DNA of 64,000 bases from CAZBUB01 sp964494985 (GTDB lineage Bacteria > Desulfobacterota > Desulfovibrionia > Desulfovibrionales > Desulfothermaceae), in assembly GCA_964494985.1 (NCBI GenBank), contig CAZBUB010000007.1:1-64000 (forward strand), given 5' to 3'. The position numbers and the translations under genes are program-made. The notes below the pieces were generated by a model that was not told the DNA's origin, did no database searches, and worked only from the letters and a program-made list of their open reading frames with translations. Every line of letters starts with the position of its first letter. The stretch's first letter is position 1. Below are positions 49,734-58,798 of this stretch, piece by piece.

Positions 49734-50954
49734 TTAAGGGTCTTGTATCCCGCAGGCCCCGGAAGCAGAGTCCTGGGGCCTGGGCTGCCTCTGGGCGGTG
49801 AGCAGGGCCATGGCCTTGATGCCTTTTTTTTCTCCGGTAAAGCCCAGCCCCTCCTCTGTGCTGGCCTTGAGGCCCAGCTGGTGGCTTTCAAGGCAGAGCA
49901 GGTTGCAAAGGTTTTTTTTGATCTGATCCCTCCAAGGCGCCAGCCTGGGGGTCTGACAGACAATGGTCAGATCCAGGTGCAATATTTTCAGGTCCTGTTT
50001 TTGAGCCAGAGCCAGGACCTCTGACAGGAGTACCGCACTGTTTGCTCCTTCCAAGTCAGGGTCAGTGTCTGGAAACAATGTTCCAATATCCCCTTGGCCT
50101 ACACAGCCCAGGATGGCATCCATAATGGCATGTAAAAGCACGTCCCCGTCAGAATGGGCCTGTATATCAGGCGCATTGGGGATGGGCACTCCACCCAGGC
50201 GCAAGGGCCTGCCTGGGCCGTACTTATGTACATCATATCCAAAACTGCTGCAGATACTTTGCAAAAGTGCTTCCATGGGATTTTGCAGGAGCTCCAGGTC
50301 CTGGGGGCGGGTGAGCTTGCTGTTCTCCGGTCTTCCAGGCACAAATTGCACGCAGTATCCGTTTTCTTCCATTACTGCCGCATCGTCTGTAAATTCTATA
50401 CCCGAGGACATAGCCAGATTATAGGACTTTTGCAAGGCCTCCCTGGCAAATCCCTGGGGAGTCTGCACCGCATATAGGCTCTCCCGGGACAGAGTTCTTG
50501 TACTGGAACCCAGCTGTTTGATGGTATCTGTAGGCTTGAGCCCGGGAACAACTGCTTTTGCCCCTTGCTTCAGGGCCTGAAACACTTCCTGGATAAGCTC
50601 CGGGGAAACAAAAGGCCGAGCCGCGTCATGGATGAGCACCATATCGCATTCCCTGGGCAGGGCTTGGATGCCGGCCCAGGAAGATTCTTGTCTTTTTGTG
50701 CCTCCAGCAGTAACCAGGTAGGGCACCCCAGGCTGTTCCAATTGGAAAAGCTTTTGCAGCTCCTGTTTCCTTTCCTGCAGCTCCTGCCCGGGAAAAACAA
50801 AAACTATGCCCTGGATGCAGGGCAGGGCAGAAAAGGTACGCACGCTGTGCCAATAAAGCGGTCTGTTTTGCCAATCCAAAAACTGTTTTTTTGTGGCATG
50901 GGCGCCCATTCTGCTCCCCTGGCCAGCGGCCAGAAGGATGCACCACGTCTGCAT
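49734..50954 (-). CDS. ispDF: Bifunctional IspD/IspF of the MEP isoprenoid pathway
   Basis: Converts 2-C-methyl-D-erythritol 4-phosphate to CDP-ME (IspD) and later CDP-ME2P to MEcPP (IspF). The IspD part (residues ~1-228) has LLAAGQGSRMGAHATKKQFL, and DAARPFVS; the IspF part (~236-390) has GYDVHKYGPGRPLRLGG and the DGDVLLHAIMDAILG and GTLFPDTD metal motifs. Fusion of these two non-consecutive steps is known in several Proteobacteria, including this lineage and Epsilonproteobacteria. A ~20-residue tail after IspF has no domain. Confidence 0.96.
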   Translation of the reverse strand: MQTWCILLAAGQGSRMGAHATKKQFLDWQNRPLYWHSVRTFSALPCIQGIVFVFPGQELQERKQELQKLFQLEQPGVPYLVTAGGTKRQESSWAGIQALPRECDMVLIHDAARPFVSPELIQEVFQALKQGAKAVVPGLKPTDTIKQLGSSTRTLSRESLYAVQTPQGFAREALQKSYNLAMSSGIEFTDDAAVMEENGYCVQFVPGRPENSKLTRPQDLELLQNPMEALLQSICSSFGYDVHKYGPGRPLRLGGVPIPNAPDIQAHSDGDVLLHAIMDAILGCVGQGDIGTLFPDTDPDLEGANSAVLLSEVLALAQKQDLKILHLDLTIVCQTPRLAPWRDQIKKNLCNLLCLESHQLGLKASTEEGLGFTGEKKGIKAMALLTAQRQPRPQDSASGACGIQDP

Positions 50955-51048
50955 CAGGGATCTATAGCCTCAATTTGTCTGCAGGTTTGTAAGGAAATCT
51001 GTGCTTTGTTGTGCCTGTTGAAGGCATGCTAGTTACGGGAAAAAAGTT

Positions 51049-51545
51049 GCAGGAGCCGGAATTAAGCCGGGTTCTGTGCCAGGACCGTCATTCCTCTAGG
51101 ACAGGGATCTCTTCCTGCCTCTAGCAACCTACCCGGAAGCTTCGGCCGGGCCAGCCTCGAACGCTTCCCTATTTGGTCTTGCTCTGGACGGGGTTTGCCT
51201 AGCTTGCCGCGTCACCGCGGCAACTGGTGGGCTCTTACCCCACCGTTTCACCCTTACCCCCTCACTCACTTGAGGCATCATGCAGCTGCGCTGCAAGCTG
51301 CGCGCAAGCCAGTATGCGACATTTTCCGTAATTGAGGCACAATGCCTCAAGTGAGTGAGGGGGCGGTCTGTTTTCTGTGGCACTTTCCAGGGATCGCTCC
51401 CTCTGGGTGTTACCCAGCGTCCTGCCCTGTAGAGCCCGGACTTTCCTCCCTCCGGCACTTAGCTTTTTTTGCGCATATGGGACAAAACCCATAATTTCAA
51501 ATGGATAGCTAAATGCCAGACGGCGACGGTCTTTCCGACTCCTGC
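51049..51545 (-). ncRNA. rnpB: RNase P RNA (bacterial type A), ~497 nt
   Basis: Minus strand. 5' and 3' ends are set by the P1 helix: GCAGGAGTCGGA (51534-51545) pairs with TCCGGCTCCTGC (51049-51060). The universal core GAGGAAAGTCCGGGCTC is at 51432-51448 and the conserved 3' part ACAGAACCCGGCTTA at 51061-51080. P3 is long (TGGCATTTAGCT pairs with AGCTAAGTGCC). The P12 position holds a ~107-nt arm (51257-51363) closed by a perfect 22-bp stem. The P1 3' strand is followed by AACTTTTTT, which probably ends transcription. Normal type A RNAs are ~350-400 nt, so the extra length is in P3 and P12. A consensus promoter lies upstream. Confidence 0.95.
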
Positions 51546-51554
51546 ATACACATG

Positions 51555-51583
51555 ATTTTAATGATTTTGCTGGGCCTGTGCAA
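51555..51583 (-). promoter_or_regulatory. Sigma-70 promoter of rnpB
   Basis: On the minus strand TTGCAC (51578-51583) and TAAAAT (51555-51560) are 17 bp apart, with the start of the RNA expected ~8-10 bp past the -10 box, at the P1 5' strand (51545). It overlaps the last codons of the zinc-ribbon gene. Confidence 0.82.
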
Positions 51584-52313
51584 GATGCTCAGCATCAAAA
51601 TGGTTCTTCCAAAAGATCAGCCTCTGGCAGTTGGGGCAGCTTAGGATCTGCTCCCCCTTTTGCAGTTCAATAAAGCTCTGGGGGGGAATGCTGATGTGGC
51701 AGCCAGTGCAGACCCCTTCCTCCACAGAGACTATGACCGGGTTGTTCAGTCTGGAGCGGATGAACTCATATCTGCTCAGGATAGGTTTGGGAATTTCCTG
51801 TTGAGCCTGCTCCCGCTCTTTGTCCAGCTCCAGCAAGCGCTCTTGAGCTTGGCTCAGCTCTGTGTCCAACTTGGACTGCATTTCCTCCAGTTCTTTTTGC
51901 TTCTTTTCCACCTCGGCCTGGACGCTGGAGTACAGGTTGTTCTGGGAAGAGAGCTCTTCCTCCAGGGCCAGTTTTTCCTCCTCACGCATGCGATTTGTCT
52001 TTTCCAGGCTGTCCATCTCCCGCATCATGGCGTGATATTCCCTGCTGTTTTCCACCATCATCAGCTTGTTTTTACTCTTTTTGATCTTGGCGTTGTCCTC
52101 TTCAATTTCCCGGGTCAATTTTTTGTCCTGCTCCTGAAGAAGATTTATCTTGTCCTGGAGCTCATCGCGCTGCTTTTGCTGGAGCTGCAGCCTTTCCTGG
52201 AGTTGGGCCACCTTTTCTGGGGCCTCCTGCTGAAGTTTTTGCAGTTGTAGGATTTCGTCATCCACCTTTTGCAGCCTGATCAATTGTTCAATTTGCTTGA
52301 GATATAAGCTCAA
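51558..52313 (-). CDS. Coiled-coil zinc-ribbon protein (C4-type)
   Basis: 251 aa: residues ~1-185 are one long coiled coil (Gln/Leu/Glu/Lys heptads), then a C4 zinc ribbon with CTGC and CPNC pairs (GVCTGCHISIPPQ, LSCPNCQRLIF). This is the architecture of the DUF164/CdsZ family, found in most bacteria. Role unclear; members of the group have been linked to RNA or flagellar and cell-division functions. The start is a TTG at 52313 with AAAGGAGGACAGCC just upstream. It lies directly upstream of rnpB, which has its own promoter inside the gene end. Confidence 0.88.
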   Translation of the reverse strand: MSLYLKQIEQLIRLQKVDDEILQLQKLQQEAPEKVAQLQERLQLQQKQRDELQDKINLLQEQDKKLTREIEEDNAKIKKSKNKLMMVENSREYHAMMREMDSLEKTNRMREEEKLALEEELSSQNNLYSSVQAEVEKKQKELEEMQSKLDTELSQAQERLLELDKEREQAQQEIPKPILSRYEFIRSRLNNPVIVSVEEGVCTGCHISIPPQSFIELQKGEQILSCPNCQRLIFWKNHFDAEHLAQAQQNH

Positions 52314-52382
52314 GGCTGTCCTCCTTTATATATTTTCAAACCATTGAAGGTTCGAATGCTCTTTGAGTTTATGTATATTCTT

Positions 52383-53231
52383 TTAATCAAGGCTTTGCAG
52401 GAGATCCTGAATCCGAACAGAATCTTGTCCAGGGAAAAATCTGACCTGCAACTTCTGGCAGTTGAGTCTGGAATCCAGATCCAGGGCCCAAGCCTGCATC
52501 ATCCTTTCCTCCAGGATAAAATGTCCTACATCAATGACCAGTCCCTGATCACGCAGCTCTTGGGCTTGATGATATTTCAGATCTCCAGAGATAAAGATAT
52601 CTGCGCCTAGGGCAAAGGCCTGGGACGCCAAATCCATGCCAGAACCTGGACAATAGGCTGCTTTGCGCAGGAGTTCCGGCTCAAAACCGCAGCTTCTGCA
52701 AAAGCGAATCTCTAAGGTCTGGCCCAGTAAACGATAAAATTCCGAAGGGTTGGAGGGTCGAGGCAGCTCACCCAAAATTCCATAGCCCACAGAAAATAAA
52801 GGATCTTCGTGAGTTTGCATGTTTGAAGGCCCTTGAACCCCTGCAGTGCCCAATGGCTGAATAGGCCTTAGGTTTTGCCAGCCCAGATCCCTGGCCAGCC
52901 AAGCAGCCGGGCCCTTGGTTTGTACATCCAGGCTGGTATGCGCGCTGTATAGCCAAGCCCCGGAGCAAAGCGCCAGGCGCAATACTTTTGTATACCTATT
53001 ATCCTGACAAGGCAGTCCTGGGGTGAGGCTCAAAGGATGGTGTGTGAGTACGAAATCTGCTCCCCAGTGCAAGGCGCTGGAAATGGTTTCCGGATCTGGA
53101 TCCAAGCAAAGTGCCAGACGTTCAATGAGTTGTTTCTGGCCATAAACCTGGATGCCGCTTTGGTCCCACTGGGCAGCAAAGTCCAGGGGAGCAAAGCTTT
53201 CCAGAACGCTTATGAGTTGATCGAGCTGCAA
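52383..53231 (-). CDS. Nif3-like dinuclear metal-centre protein
   Basis: 282 aa, NIF3/YbgI family. Metal-binding His pair lies in LTHHPLSL (residues ~60-67), the VHTSLDV-like segment reads AHTSLDVQTKG (~99), and near the C-terminus DLKYHQAQE and DVGHFILEE complete the dimetal site. Middle domain (~130-240) is the insert of longer members. Cytoplasmic hexamer in known members; biochemical activity uncertain. The start is a TTG at 53231 with a weak AAAGG site 14 nt upstream; no ATG is better placed. Confidence 0.88.
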   Translation of the reverse strand: MQLDQLISVLESFAPLDFAAQWDQSGIQVYGQKQLIERLALCLDPDPETISSALHWGADFVLTHHPLSLTPGLPCQDNRYTKVLRLALCSGAWLYSAHTSLDVQTKGPAAWLARDLGWQNLRPIQPLGTAGVQGPSNMQTHEDPLFSVGYGILGELPRPSNPSEFYRLLGQTLEIRFCRSCGFEPELLRKAAYCPGSGMDLASQAFALGADIFISGDLKYHQAQELRDQGLVIDVGHFILEERMMQAWALDLDSRLNCQKLQVRFFPGQDSVRIQDLLQSLD

Positions 53232-53286
53232 AATGAAAGCCTTTTCCCGGATCAGGCTTGTTTACCACAGCCTTATTTCGGGCCGG

Positions 53287-53328
53287 AAAAAAAAGTGCTT
53301 CCTTGCGTTGTTAGTCAAGGAAGCACTT
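53287..53328 (-). terminator. Rho-independent terminator of tRNA-Met
   Basis: On the minus strand: AAGTGCTTCCTTG / CAAGGAAGCACTT, a perfect 13-bp stem with 10-nt loop, followed by eight T. It lies 77 bp past the tRNA 3' end. Confidence 0.9.
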
Positions 53329-53404
53329 CCATGCAGAAAAATTTTCCGGATCAAGGGCCGTGTAGATGTTCATGGCTTCAGGTCCTGTGTGCCTTTTTTG
53401 GTCA

Positions 53405-53480
53405 TGGTGGGCCTACCAGGATTTGAACCTGGGACCTTCCGGTTATGAGCCGGTGGCTCTGCCAACTGAGCTATAGGCCC
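53405..53480 (-). tRNA. tRNA-Met (CAT), possibly tRNA-Ile2
   Basis: On the minus strand: acceptor GGGCCTA pairs with TAGGCCC, D-arm GCTCAGTTGGCAGAGC, anticodon stem-loop CCGGCTCATAACCGG gives anticodon CAT, T-arm CCAGGTTCAAATCCTGG. 76 nt with encoded CCA. The first base pair and acceptor do not fit initiator tRNA; elongator Met is favoured, but lysidine-modified tRNA-Ile2 has the same anticodon and cannot be excluded by eye. Confidence 0.93.
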
Positions 53481-53500
53481 TGTCTGACAGACAAATATAT

Positions 53501-53529
53501 ATTTTGGCCTTTTGCTGTCTGAATGTCAA
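53501..53529 (-). promoter_or_regulatory. Sigma-70 promoter of tRNA-Met
   Basis: On the minus strand TTGACA (53524-53529) is followed after 17 bp by CAAAAT (53501-53506), about 20 bp before the tRNA 5' end. Good consensus. Confidence 0.75.
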
Positions 53530-53546
53530 GGGAAAATCTGTCTGCC

Positions 53547-55004
53547 TTAAGTCCCAAAGGGGCAGGTTGTGCTGGCAGCTGCCTTACAGACAAGGTTTCT
53601 GCCCTTAGCCTTGGCTTGGTATAAGGCCTGATCAGCCTGTTCCAGGAGCAGGTTTCCTTCTTGGGCTAAATCTGGGATCAGGGAGCTGACCCCTATGCTG
53701 ACTGTGAATCTAAGCTCCCAGTCCTGGTAAAAGAGCCTTAGCTTGCTGATTTCCCGGCGCAGCCGTTCAGCTAAGATTGCTGCCTGTTCCGTGCTTGTGT
53801 TGGGCAAAAGCAGCACAAACTCTTCTCCTCCGTATCTCGCAGCAGTGTCTGTCTCTCTTAGGCTGGAAGATAAGAGCTTGCCTAGTTTCTGCAGAGCCAG
53901 GTCACCTGCCTGGTGACCAAAGGTATCGTTCAGGTCCTTAAAATGATCTATATCTAAAAAGAGGAGGCCCAAAGGTTGGCTTTCCCTGTGGTGTCTTTTT
54001 TTCTCTAGCTTGAATATGTGATCGAAATAGCGGCGATTGTAGAGCCCGGTTAATTGGTCCAGATCCGCCAAATCCTTTGTTCTGGACATTTGGAGGGCAT
54101 TATGCAAACTCAGGGCCAAATGTCTGGCCGCAAGCTTCAGGGTCTGCAGTACATCCTGCCCCAGGTGCTTTATGTCCTGCACCTGTATGGAAAGTAGGCC
54201 AAATGCATGTTCCTGCTGGCATAACGGGATGTCCACGATGTCCTGCGCACAAAATTCGCTGGGCTCAAATCCCAGGGGCAAATTCACCTCTTGTTGTTCC
54301 TGGAAATCTTCTCCTCCCAGTTTCCAGGCTTCCCGTAGCAAGTAGGATTTCCAGTTGTCCAGGGTGGCTTGGGGAAAGGAATAGTCCAGAGCAATGTAGG
54401 ATTTACTTTTGGATTTGTCCTGCTGCTTCCAAAACATAATTCCCAGGTGCTGTAAAGGAACAAAAGATGCTAGATTATGTGCGGCGTACGATAAAATCAG
54501 CTCCGGTTCCAGGCTCTGGCTGGTCTGATGCATAAAGCGCGTTAAGAATTGCAGCTGGGAGTTCTTCCTCTGTAAAAGCTCCCTCTCCAAAAGGACCTCC
54601 TGCTCCATTAACTGCAGCCTTTTTTGTTGTTCCTGGAAGTCCCGAGCCTGCTGCAGGGCTTTGTTTAATTCTGCACGATCTTGTCCTGGGGGAATAATGC
54701 CCAGAAGACATTGGGATAGCATCTGATGTGTCCCCAGGTCAGATGTTTGGGGCTGAATGAGCATGAGCTTAGAGTCTTCTGACTGGAGATCAGCTTCTTT
54801 GAGCCTAGGCAGACTTTTCCAGATCCGCCAAGGGATAAGCACGAGCAGGGGGTCTTGCTGAAGATCCTGAGCGAGGAGTTTGGTTTTTTGGTTTTTGTAG
54901 TTTTTTATTCGAGGCGCTCTTCCCAGACAGCGCTGCAGCTGGGAATGTTCCTGTTCGGTAAGATCCAGGGCCAGGATGATTTCCCGGGAATTCTGCTGCG
55001 ACAT
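53547..55004 (-). CDS. GGDEF diguanylate cyclase with N-terminal sensor region
   Basis: 485 aa cytoplasmic protein. Residues ~1-120 are a region without clear family, ~115-150 a coiled coil, ~160-310 a GAF-like domain (LASFVPLQHLGIMFWKQ, with IALDYS), and ~320-485 the GGDEF domain. The signature is GGEEF (a functional variant) in YGGEEFVLLLP, with FLDIDHFKDLNDTFGHQAGD and the RETD inhibitory (I) site just before. It should make c-di-GMP and be product-inhibited. Input signal for the GAF-like domain is unknown. The N-terminal start at 55004 is not strongly supported by a ribosome binding site. Confidence 0.92.
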   Translation of the reverse strand: MSQQNSREIILALDLTEQEHSQLQRCLGRAPRIKNYKNQKTKLLAQDLQQDPLLVLIPWRIWKSLPRLKEADLQSEDSKLMLIQPQTSDLGTHQMLSQCLLGIIPPGQDRAELNKALQQARDFQEQQKRLQLMEQEVLLERELLQRKNSQLQFLTRFMHQTSQSLEPELILSYAAHNLASFVPLQHLGIMFWKQQDKSKSKSYIALDYSFPQATLDNWKSYLLREAWKLGGEDFQEQQEVNLPLGFEPSEFCAQDIVDIPLCQQEHAFGLLSIQVQDIKHLGQDVLQTLKLAARHLALSLHNALQMSRTKDLADLDQLTGLYNRRYFDHIFKLEKKRHHRESQPLGLLFLDIDHFKDLNDTFGHQAGDLALQKLGKLLSSSLRETDTAARYGGEEFVLLLPNTSTEQAAILAERLRREISKLRLFYQDWELRFTVSIGVSSLIPDLAQEGNLLLEQADQALYQAKAKGRNLVCKAAASTTCPFGT

Positions 55005-55180
55005 AGCTTACTCCGTGTATGGATTGGGAAATTTTCTCCCATTCCATGCAAGCTTTGGGCCAAATAATGTGATGTCGCTCTCAAGCTAAGGCTGATCTCC
55101 ACTGCGAGGCTATGCAGCCAGGTGGAAGGACCTTTTGCATGGGAATTGAAATGATTGGATTTTGACTCCTGGACAAAAAA

Positions 55181-55651
55181 TCAATGGTGGTAGGGATGGT
55201 TAAGATTGATACAGGTTGCCCGGTAGAGTTGCTCCAAAAGCACCACCCGGGCCAGCTCATGGGGCAGAGTGATGGGCCCCAGGCTGAGCAGGAAGTCTGC
55301 CTGGGAGCGAAACTCGGGTTCCAGGCCATATGAGCCACCCAGGACAAAACAGGGCCTGCGCTCATGATCCTGGATCCAGATCTGCAGCATTCGGGCCAGC
55401 TCAGGAGAGCGTAAGGCCTGTCCCTGGCTGTCCAGGATAATGGTCCTGTCTTGACTGGTCAGCTTGTGTTGGATTCTTTTGCTTTCTTCCTGTTTGCACT
55501 GTTCAGGTCCCATTGATGCTGGGGCGTTCTTTAGGCAGATATCCTGCAGTGTGTAGTATCTGCCCAGGATGTGCCAATAGTGTTGCACAGCCTCCTGCCA
55601 GAAGCTTTTCTTGAGCTTTCCAATCCAGATAAATCCTATGTTTTTGGCCAT
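55181..55651 (-). CDS. rlmH: 23S rRNA (pseudouridine1915-N3)-methyltransferase
   Basis: 156-aa SPOUT methyltransferase acting on helix 69 of 23S rRNA, using S-adenosylmethionine. Motif residues are LDSQGQALRSPELA (~65), FVLGGSYGLEPEF (~105) with the SAM-binding GG, and the C-terminal RVVLLEQLYRATCINLNHPYHH, the family fingerprint. Start set at the ATG at 55651 (matching the normal length of ~155 aa); an upstream in-frame ATG at 55708 would add 19 residues without homology. Confidence 0.95.
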   Translation of the reverse strand: MAKNIGFIWIGKLKKSFWQEAVQHYWHILGRYYTLQDICLKNAPASMGPEQCKQEESKRIQHKLTSQDRTIILDSQGQALRSPELARMLQIWIQDHERRPCFVLGGSYGLEPEFRSQADFLLSLGPITLPHELARVVLLEQLYRATCINLNHPYHH

Positions 55652-55914
55652 AATTTCCAATCCTGCTTTGTTGCTGCCTATCTTGACTTGAGGCACATTA
55701 ATTTGCAAACTTCTTTAAAAATTTGGCTGTGGCAGGGGCAGATCTGCCAATGGGAAAGAGATTCCGCACAAGGGGATCAGCCTGGTCAGGATTGTGGATG
55801 CGGCCTGGGCTAAGTCCTGGGTCACACACTACCTGACTGCCTTTTTCCTGCCTAGTCCTTAAATCCGGCCCTGATACTGCCTGGATAAAAATGCAGCCTC
55901 AACCAGGGGGATAA

Positions 55915-56484
55915 ATGGCTTGTTTTAGATTGCTCCTTTTGTGCTTCACTCTTTTTATTTACAGCCTTTTATCTTTCCCTTTGCAGATTCAGGCCCAGGA
56001 TCTAGAGTTCCAGAATGTGGTCTTAGACAATGTCTCTGGCAGTATTCAGGTGAACTTCGGCATAGAGGTTTTGGATGTACATGCTTTGGAAGAGCATCTT
56101 TCAGAGGGGCTTGTGCTGCAGATGGTATGCAAGGCCAAACTGATCCGCAATAGGCGCTGGTGGATGGATAAACTGCTGCACCAAGAGGAGCAGAAGTTTG
56201 AGTTAAAGAGTCAGCCCCTGCAAGATAGTTATGTTTTGCAACGTAAAGGCTGGGAAAACAACTTGAAAGATCAGGATTTGGGGCAGCTGCTGAACAAGGC
56301 TTGGTCGAGGTTGCGGCTGCAGCTGGGCAGCTGGGAAGAGCTGAAATCCGGAGAAGATTATGCAATAGAGCTCCATCTCAGTCTAAAGCGTTCCAATGTC
56401 CCTTGGTGGCTTAGAAAGTCTCTCTTTTTCTGGTCCTGGGATCTGGTGCCGGAAAAGAATTACAGGATGGATTTCAAGTATTAG
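55915..56484 (+). CDS. DUF4390 exported protein
   Basis: 189 aa with a signal peptide (residues ~1-27, ending QIQAQD). The mature protein is beta-rich: residues ~30-90 include the segment FQNVVLDNVSGSIQVNFGIEVLDVHALEEHL, then ELKSQPLQDSYVL and a C-terminal helix-strand with LWSWDLVPEKN. DUF4390 proteins are coded immediately before NtrY-type histidine kinases in many Proteobacteria, as here (4 bp to the next start). A periplasmic role in signal sensing for NtrY is suggested by context only. Confidence 0.85.
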   Translation: MACFRLLLLCFTLFIYSLLSFPLQIQAQDLEFQNVVLDNVSGSIQVNFGIEVLDVHALEEHLSEGLVLQMVCKAKLIRNRRWWMDKLLHQEEQKFELKSQPLQDSYVLQRKGWENNLKDQDLGQLLNKAWSRLRLQLGSWEELKSGEDYAIELHLSLKRSNVPWWLRKSLFFWSWDLVPEKNYRMDFKY

Positions 56485-56488
56485 CAAT

Positions 56489-58681
56489 ATGAGCGTTTCC
56501 TCCATAAAGGCCCATTTTTCCAAGATTGAGTCCAGCAAGAAGAAAAAGACTGAATTTTTGCTGGCCCTGGGCGCCTTTTTGCTGATCATTGTTTTTAGCT
56601 GGATTGAGCTCAAATTCTTTGGAGTCAATTCCTACCTCTTTTTGGCAGTCTTTAACCTGAATCTGATCCTGCTTCTGGTTATCCTGTTTCTGGTACTGCG
56701 CAACTCGGTGAAGCTTTTTCTGGAGCGCAGGCGCAATGTCAGAGGCTCCAAGCTGCGCACCAGACTGGTGTTGGCTTTTATATCTCTGTCTTTAATCCCT
56801 ACCATCCTTATGTTCTTCATTGCGATCAGGTTCGTGCAGACCTCGGTGGACTACTGGTTCCAGACCAAGTTGGACAGTTCCATGGAGCAATCCCTACAGG
56901 TGGGCAGGGCAGCTTATACCAGGGCCCAGGATCGGCTGCAGAGGCAAGGCGAGTATATTGTGCAGGAAGTTCGGGATATGGGTTTGCTTTGGGGGGGCTC
57001 GGCCATGGATAGTTTGCTGCGCCAAAAACAAAAGGAATACGGACTGAGCCTGATCGGGGTGATGTCTCCTGGGTTGCAGGAGCAGAACTGGCATGCAGGG
57101 CAAGACTGGGAAAAGAGGTGGATGGAGGTCAAAGCCAAGGTGGGCTGGCAGGGGATTAAGGAAGATCCAGAGTACTGGTCCGAGCTATTCAGGGTCCAGG
57201 ACAGGGATCTGGTCCTAGGGGTCTTTCCTGTGGATCAGGCCCGAACCGGCTATTTAATTCTGGGTGAGAGCGTGGAGCAGGGGCTTTTGGCCGAGCTGGA
57301 GGAGATCGTGCAGGGGGTGGAGGAGTACAAGCAGTTGAAGACCCTGAAAAATCCCTTGAAAAGCGCGTTTTATTTGCTTCTGGCAGTGATGACCATGCTG
57401 ATCATCTTCGGTTCTATGTGGTTCGGCTTCAGGCTGGCCAAGGAGATTTCAGCCCCGATCCAGGCCTTGTCCCTGGGAACCAGGCGCATTGCTGACGGGG
57501 ATCTGGGGGTGCGCTTGGAGGATAAGTCCGGGGACGAACTGGGCCTTTTGGTGCAGTCTTTCAATGAGATGGCCGAGGATTTGGAGAAGAGTCAGGATAG
57601 ACTGAGCCAGGCCAACCAGGATCTGGCCAGGCAGAATCTGGAGCTGGAGCAAAGGCGCAAGTACATGGAAGCGGTGCTGAACAATATCACCTCTGGAGTG
57701 ATCTCCTTGGATCAGGAAGACAGGATCAGCACTGTGAACAAGGCCGCTTTGGAGATTTTATCCACCACCAGCGAAAGACTTTTGAGTCGCAAAGTGAGCG
57801 AGCTTTTGCCCCGGGAGTATCTGCCTTTGTTCAATGAGGCTCTGGAGAGGTTGAGGCATTCCCCCCAGACTCACTGGCAGAGGCAGCTGGATATTCCGCT
57901 GGGCAGCTCCCAGCGCAAGCTTCTGATCAATGCCTTGAGCCTGCGCTCGGATCAGGGGGAGAATATGGGCATGGTTATGGTCTTTGAGGATATCACAGAG
58001 CTGGACCGCATGCAGCGTATGGCGGCCTGGAGGGAGGTGGCCAGGAGAATCGCCCATGAGATCAAAAATCCCCTGACTCCGATAAAGCTTTCGGCTCAGC
58101 GTCTGGAGCGCAGATACAGCGCCCAGGTACAGGAGGAGACCTTCAGTCAATGTACCGGGCTTATTGTTCGACAAGTGGAGCATCTGCAGCAAATGGTGCA
58201 GGAGTTTTCATCCTTTGCTAAGCTGCCAGAGGTCAGTCCGGAGCAAAACAGACTGCAGCCCCTGCTGCAGGAAGTAGTAGGCCTGTTCCAGAACAGTCAT
58301 GCAGATATCCAGTGGAGCCTGGAGGTGGACAAGGAGTTGCCTGAGTTTAGATTTGATCGGTTATCTCTCAGACGGGTATTGATCAACCTTTTGACCAACG
58401 CCAGCGAAGTGCTCAAAGGGCAACCAGAGCCCAGAATAAGGGTAGTGGCTGAGCTGGTCAGGGAAAATGGCTTGGTGAGGATTCAGGTCCAGGACAATGG
58501 ACCTGGCTTTGACCCTGATGAGCAGGCCAGAATGTTCGAGCCCTACTTCTCACGCAAGAAGGGCAATACCGGCTTGGGGTTGACCATTGTCAAATCCATA
58601 GTCACTGATCATCAGGGCTATGTGCGGGTGAAGCCCAATTCGCCCAGGGGCAGCATATTTATGGTAGAGCTGCCGGCTTAG
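56489..58681 (+). CDS. ntrY: NtrY-type sensor histidine kinase
   Basis: 730 aa. Two or three N-terminal membrane helices (~25-105) bracket a periplasmic loop; another membrane helix lies near 295-320 before HAMP (~320-375, GDLGVRLEDKSGDELG). PAS domain ~390-500, then HisKA with the phosphorylated His in RRIAHEIKNPLTPIK, and the ATPase domain with NLLTNASEVL (N-box), DNGPGF and GNTGLGLTIV. It should phosphorylate NtrX. Start at 56489; an in-frame start at 56396 lies inside the DUF4390 gene. Confidence 0.95.
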   Translation: MSVSSIKAHFSKIESSKKKKTEFLLALGAFLLIIVFSWIELKFFGVNSYLFLAVFNLNLILLLVILFLVLRNSVKLFLERRRNVRGSKLRTRLVLAFISLSLIPTILMFFIAIRFVQTSVDYWFQTKLDSSMEQSLQVGRAAYTRAQDRLQRQGEYIVQEVRDMGLLWGGSAMDSLLRQKQKEYGLSLIGVMSPGLQEQNWHAGQDWEKRWMEVKAKVGWQGIKEDPEYWSELFRVQDRDLVLGVFPVDQARTGYLILGESVEQGLLAELEEIVQGVEEYKQLKTLKNPLKSAFYLLLAVMTMLIIFGSMWFGFRLAKEISAPIQALSLGTRRIADGDLGVRLEDKSGDELGLLVQSFNEMAEDLEKSQDRLSQANQDLARQNLELEQRRKYMEAVLNNITSGVISLDQEDRISTVNKAALEILSTTSERLLSRKVSELLPREYLPLFNEALERLRHSPQTHWQRQLDIPLGSSQRKLLINALSLRSDQGENMGMVMVFEDITELDRMQRMAAWREVARRIAHEIKNPLTPIKLSAQRLERRYSAQVQEETFSQCTGLIVRQVEHLQQMVQEFSSFAKLPEVSPEQNRLQPLLQEVVGLFQNSHADIQWSLEVDKELPEFRFDRLSLRRVLINLLTNASEVLKGQPEPRIRVVAELVRENGLVRIQVQDNGPGFDPDEQARMFEPYFSRKKGNTGLGLTIVKSIVTDHQGYVRVKPNSPRGSIFMVELPA

Positions 58682-58701
58682 CTAAAAAATGCGCAACTGT
58701 T

Positions 58702-58770
58702 TACCAGGTCCGGGGGGTCTTCTTCGGTAAACCTTATCCGGGCCCAGTAGAGGCTGAATAAAAACAAAAA
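58702..58770. repeat. Dispersed 60-bp repeat B, copy 3 (ntrY-ntrX gap)
   Basis: ACCAGGTCCGGGGGGTCTTC..GGTAAACCTTATCCGGGCCCAG..GGCTGAATAAAAAC aligns with 6401-6461 and 9174-9232. Its left edge carries the GGTCCGGGGG outer end of the MITE-like element. It fills most of the 117-bp gap between ntrY and ntrX. Confidence 0.6.
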
Positions 58771-58798
58771 TGCGAGGATTAGATTGCAAGGGAGTTTT

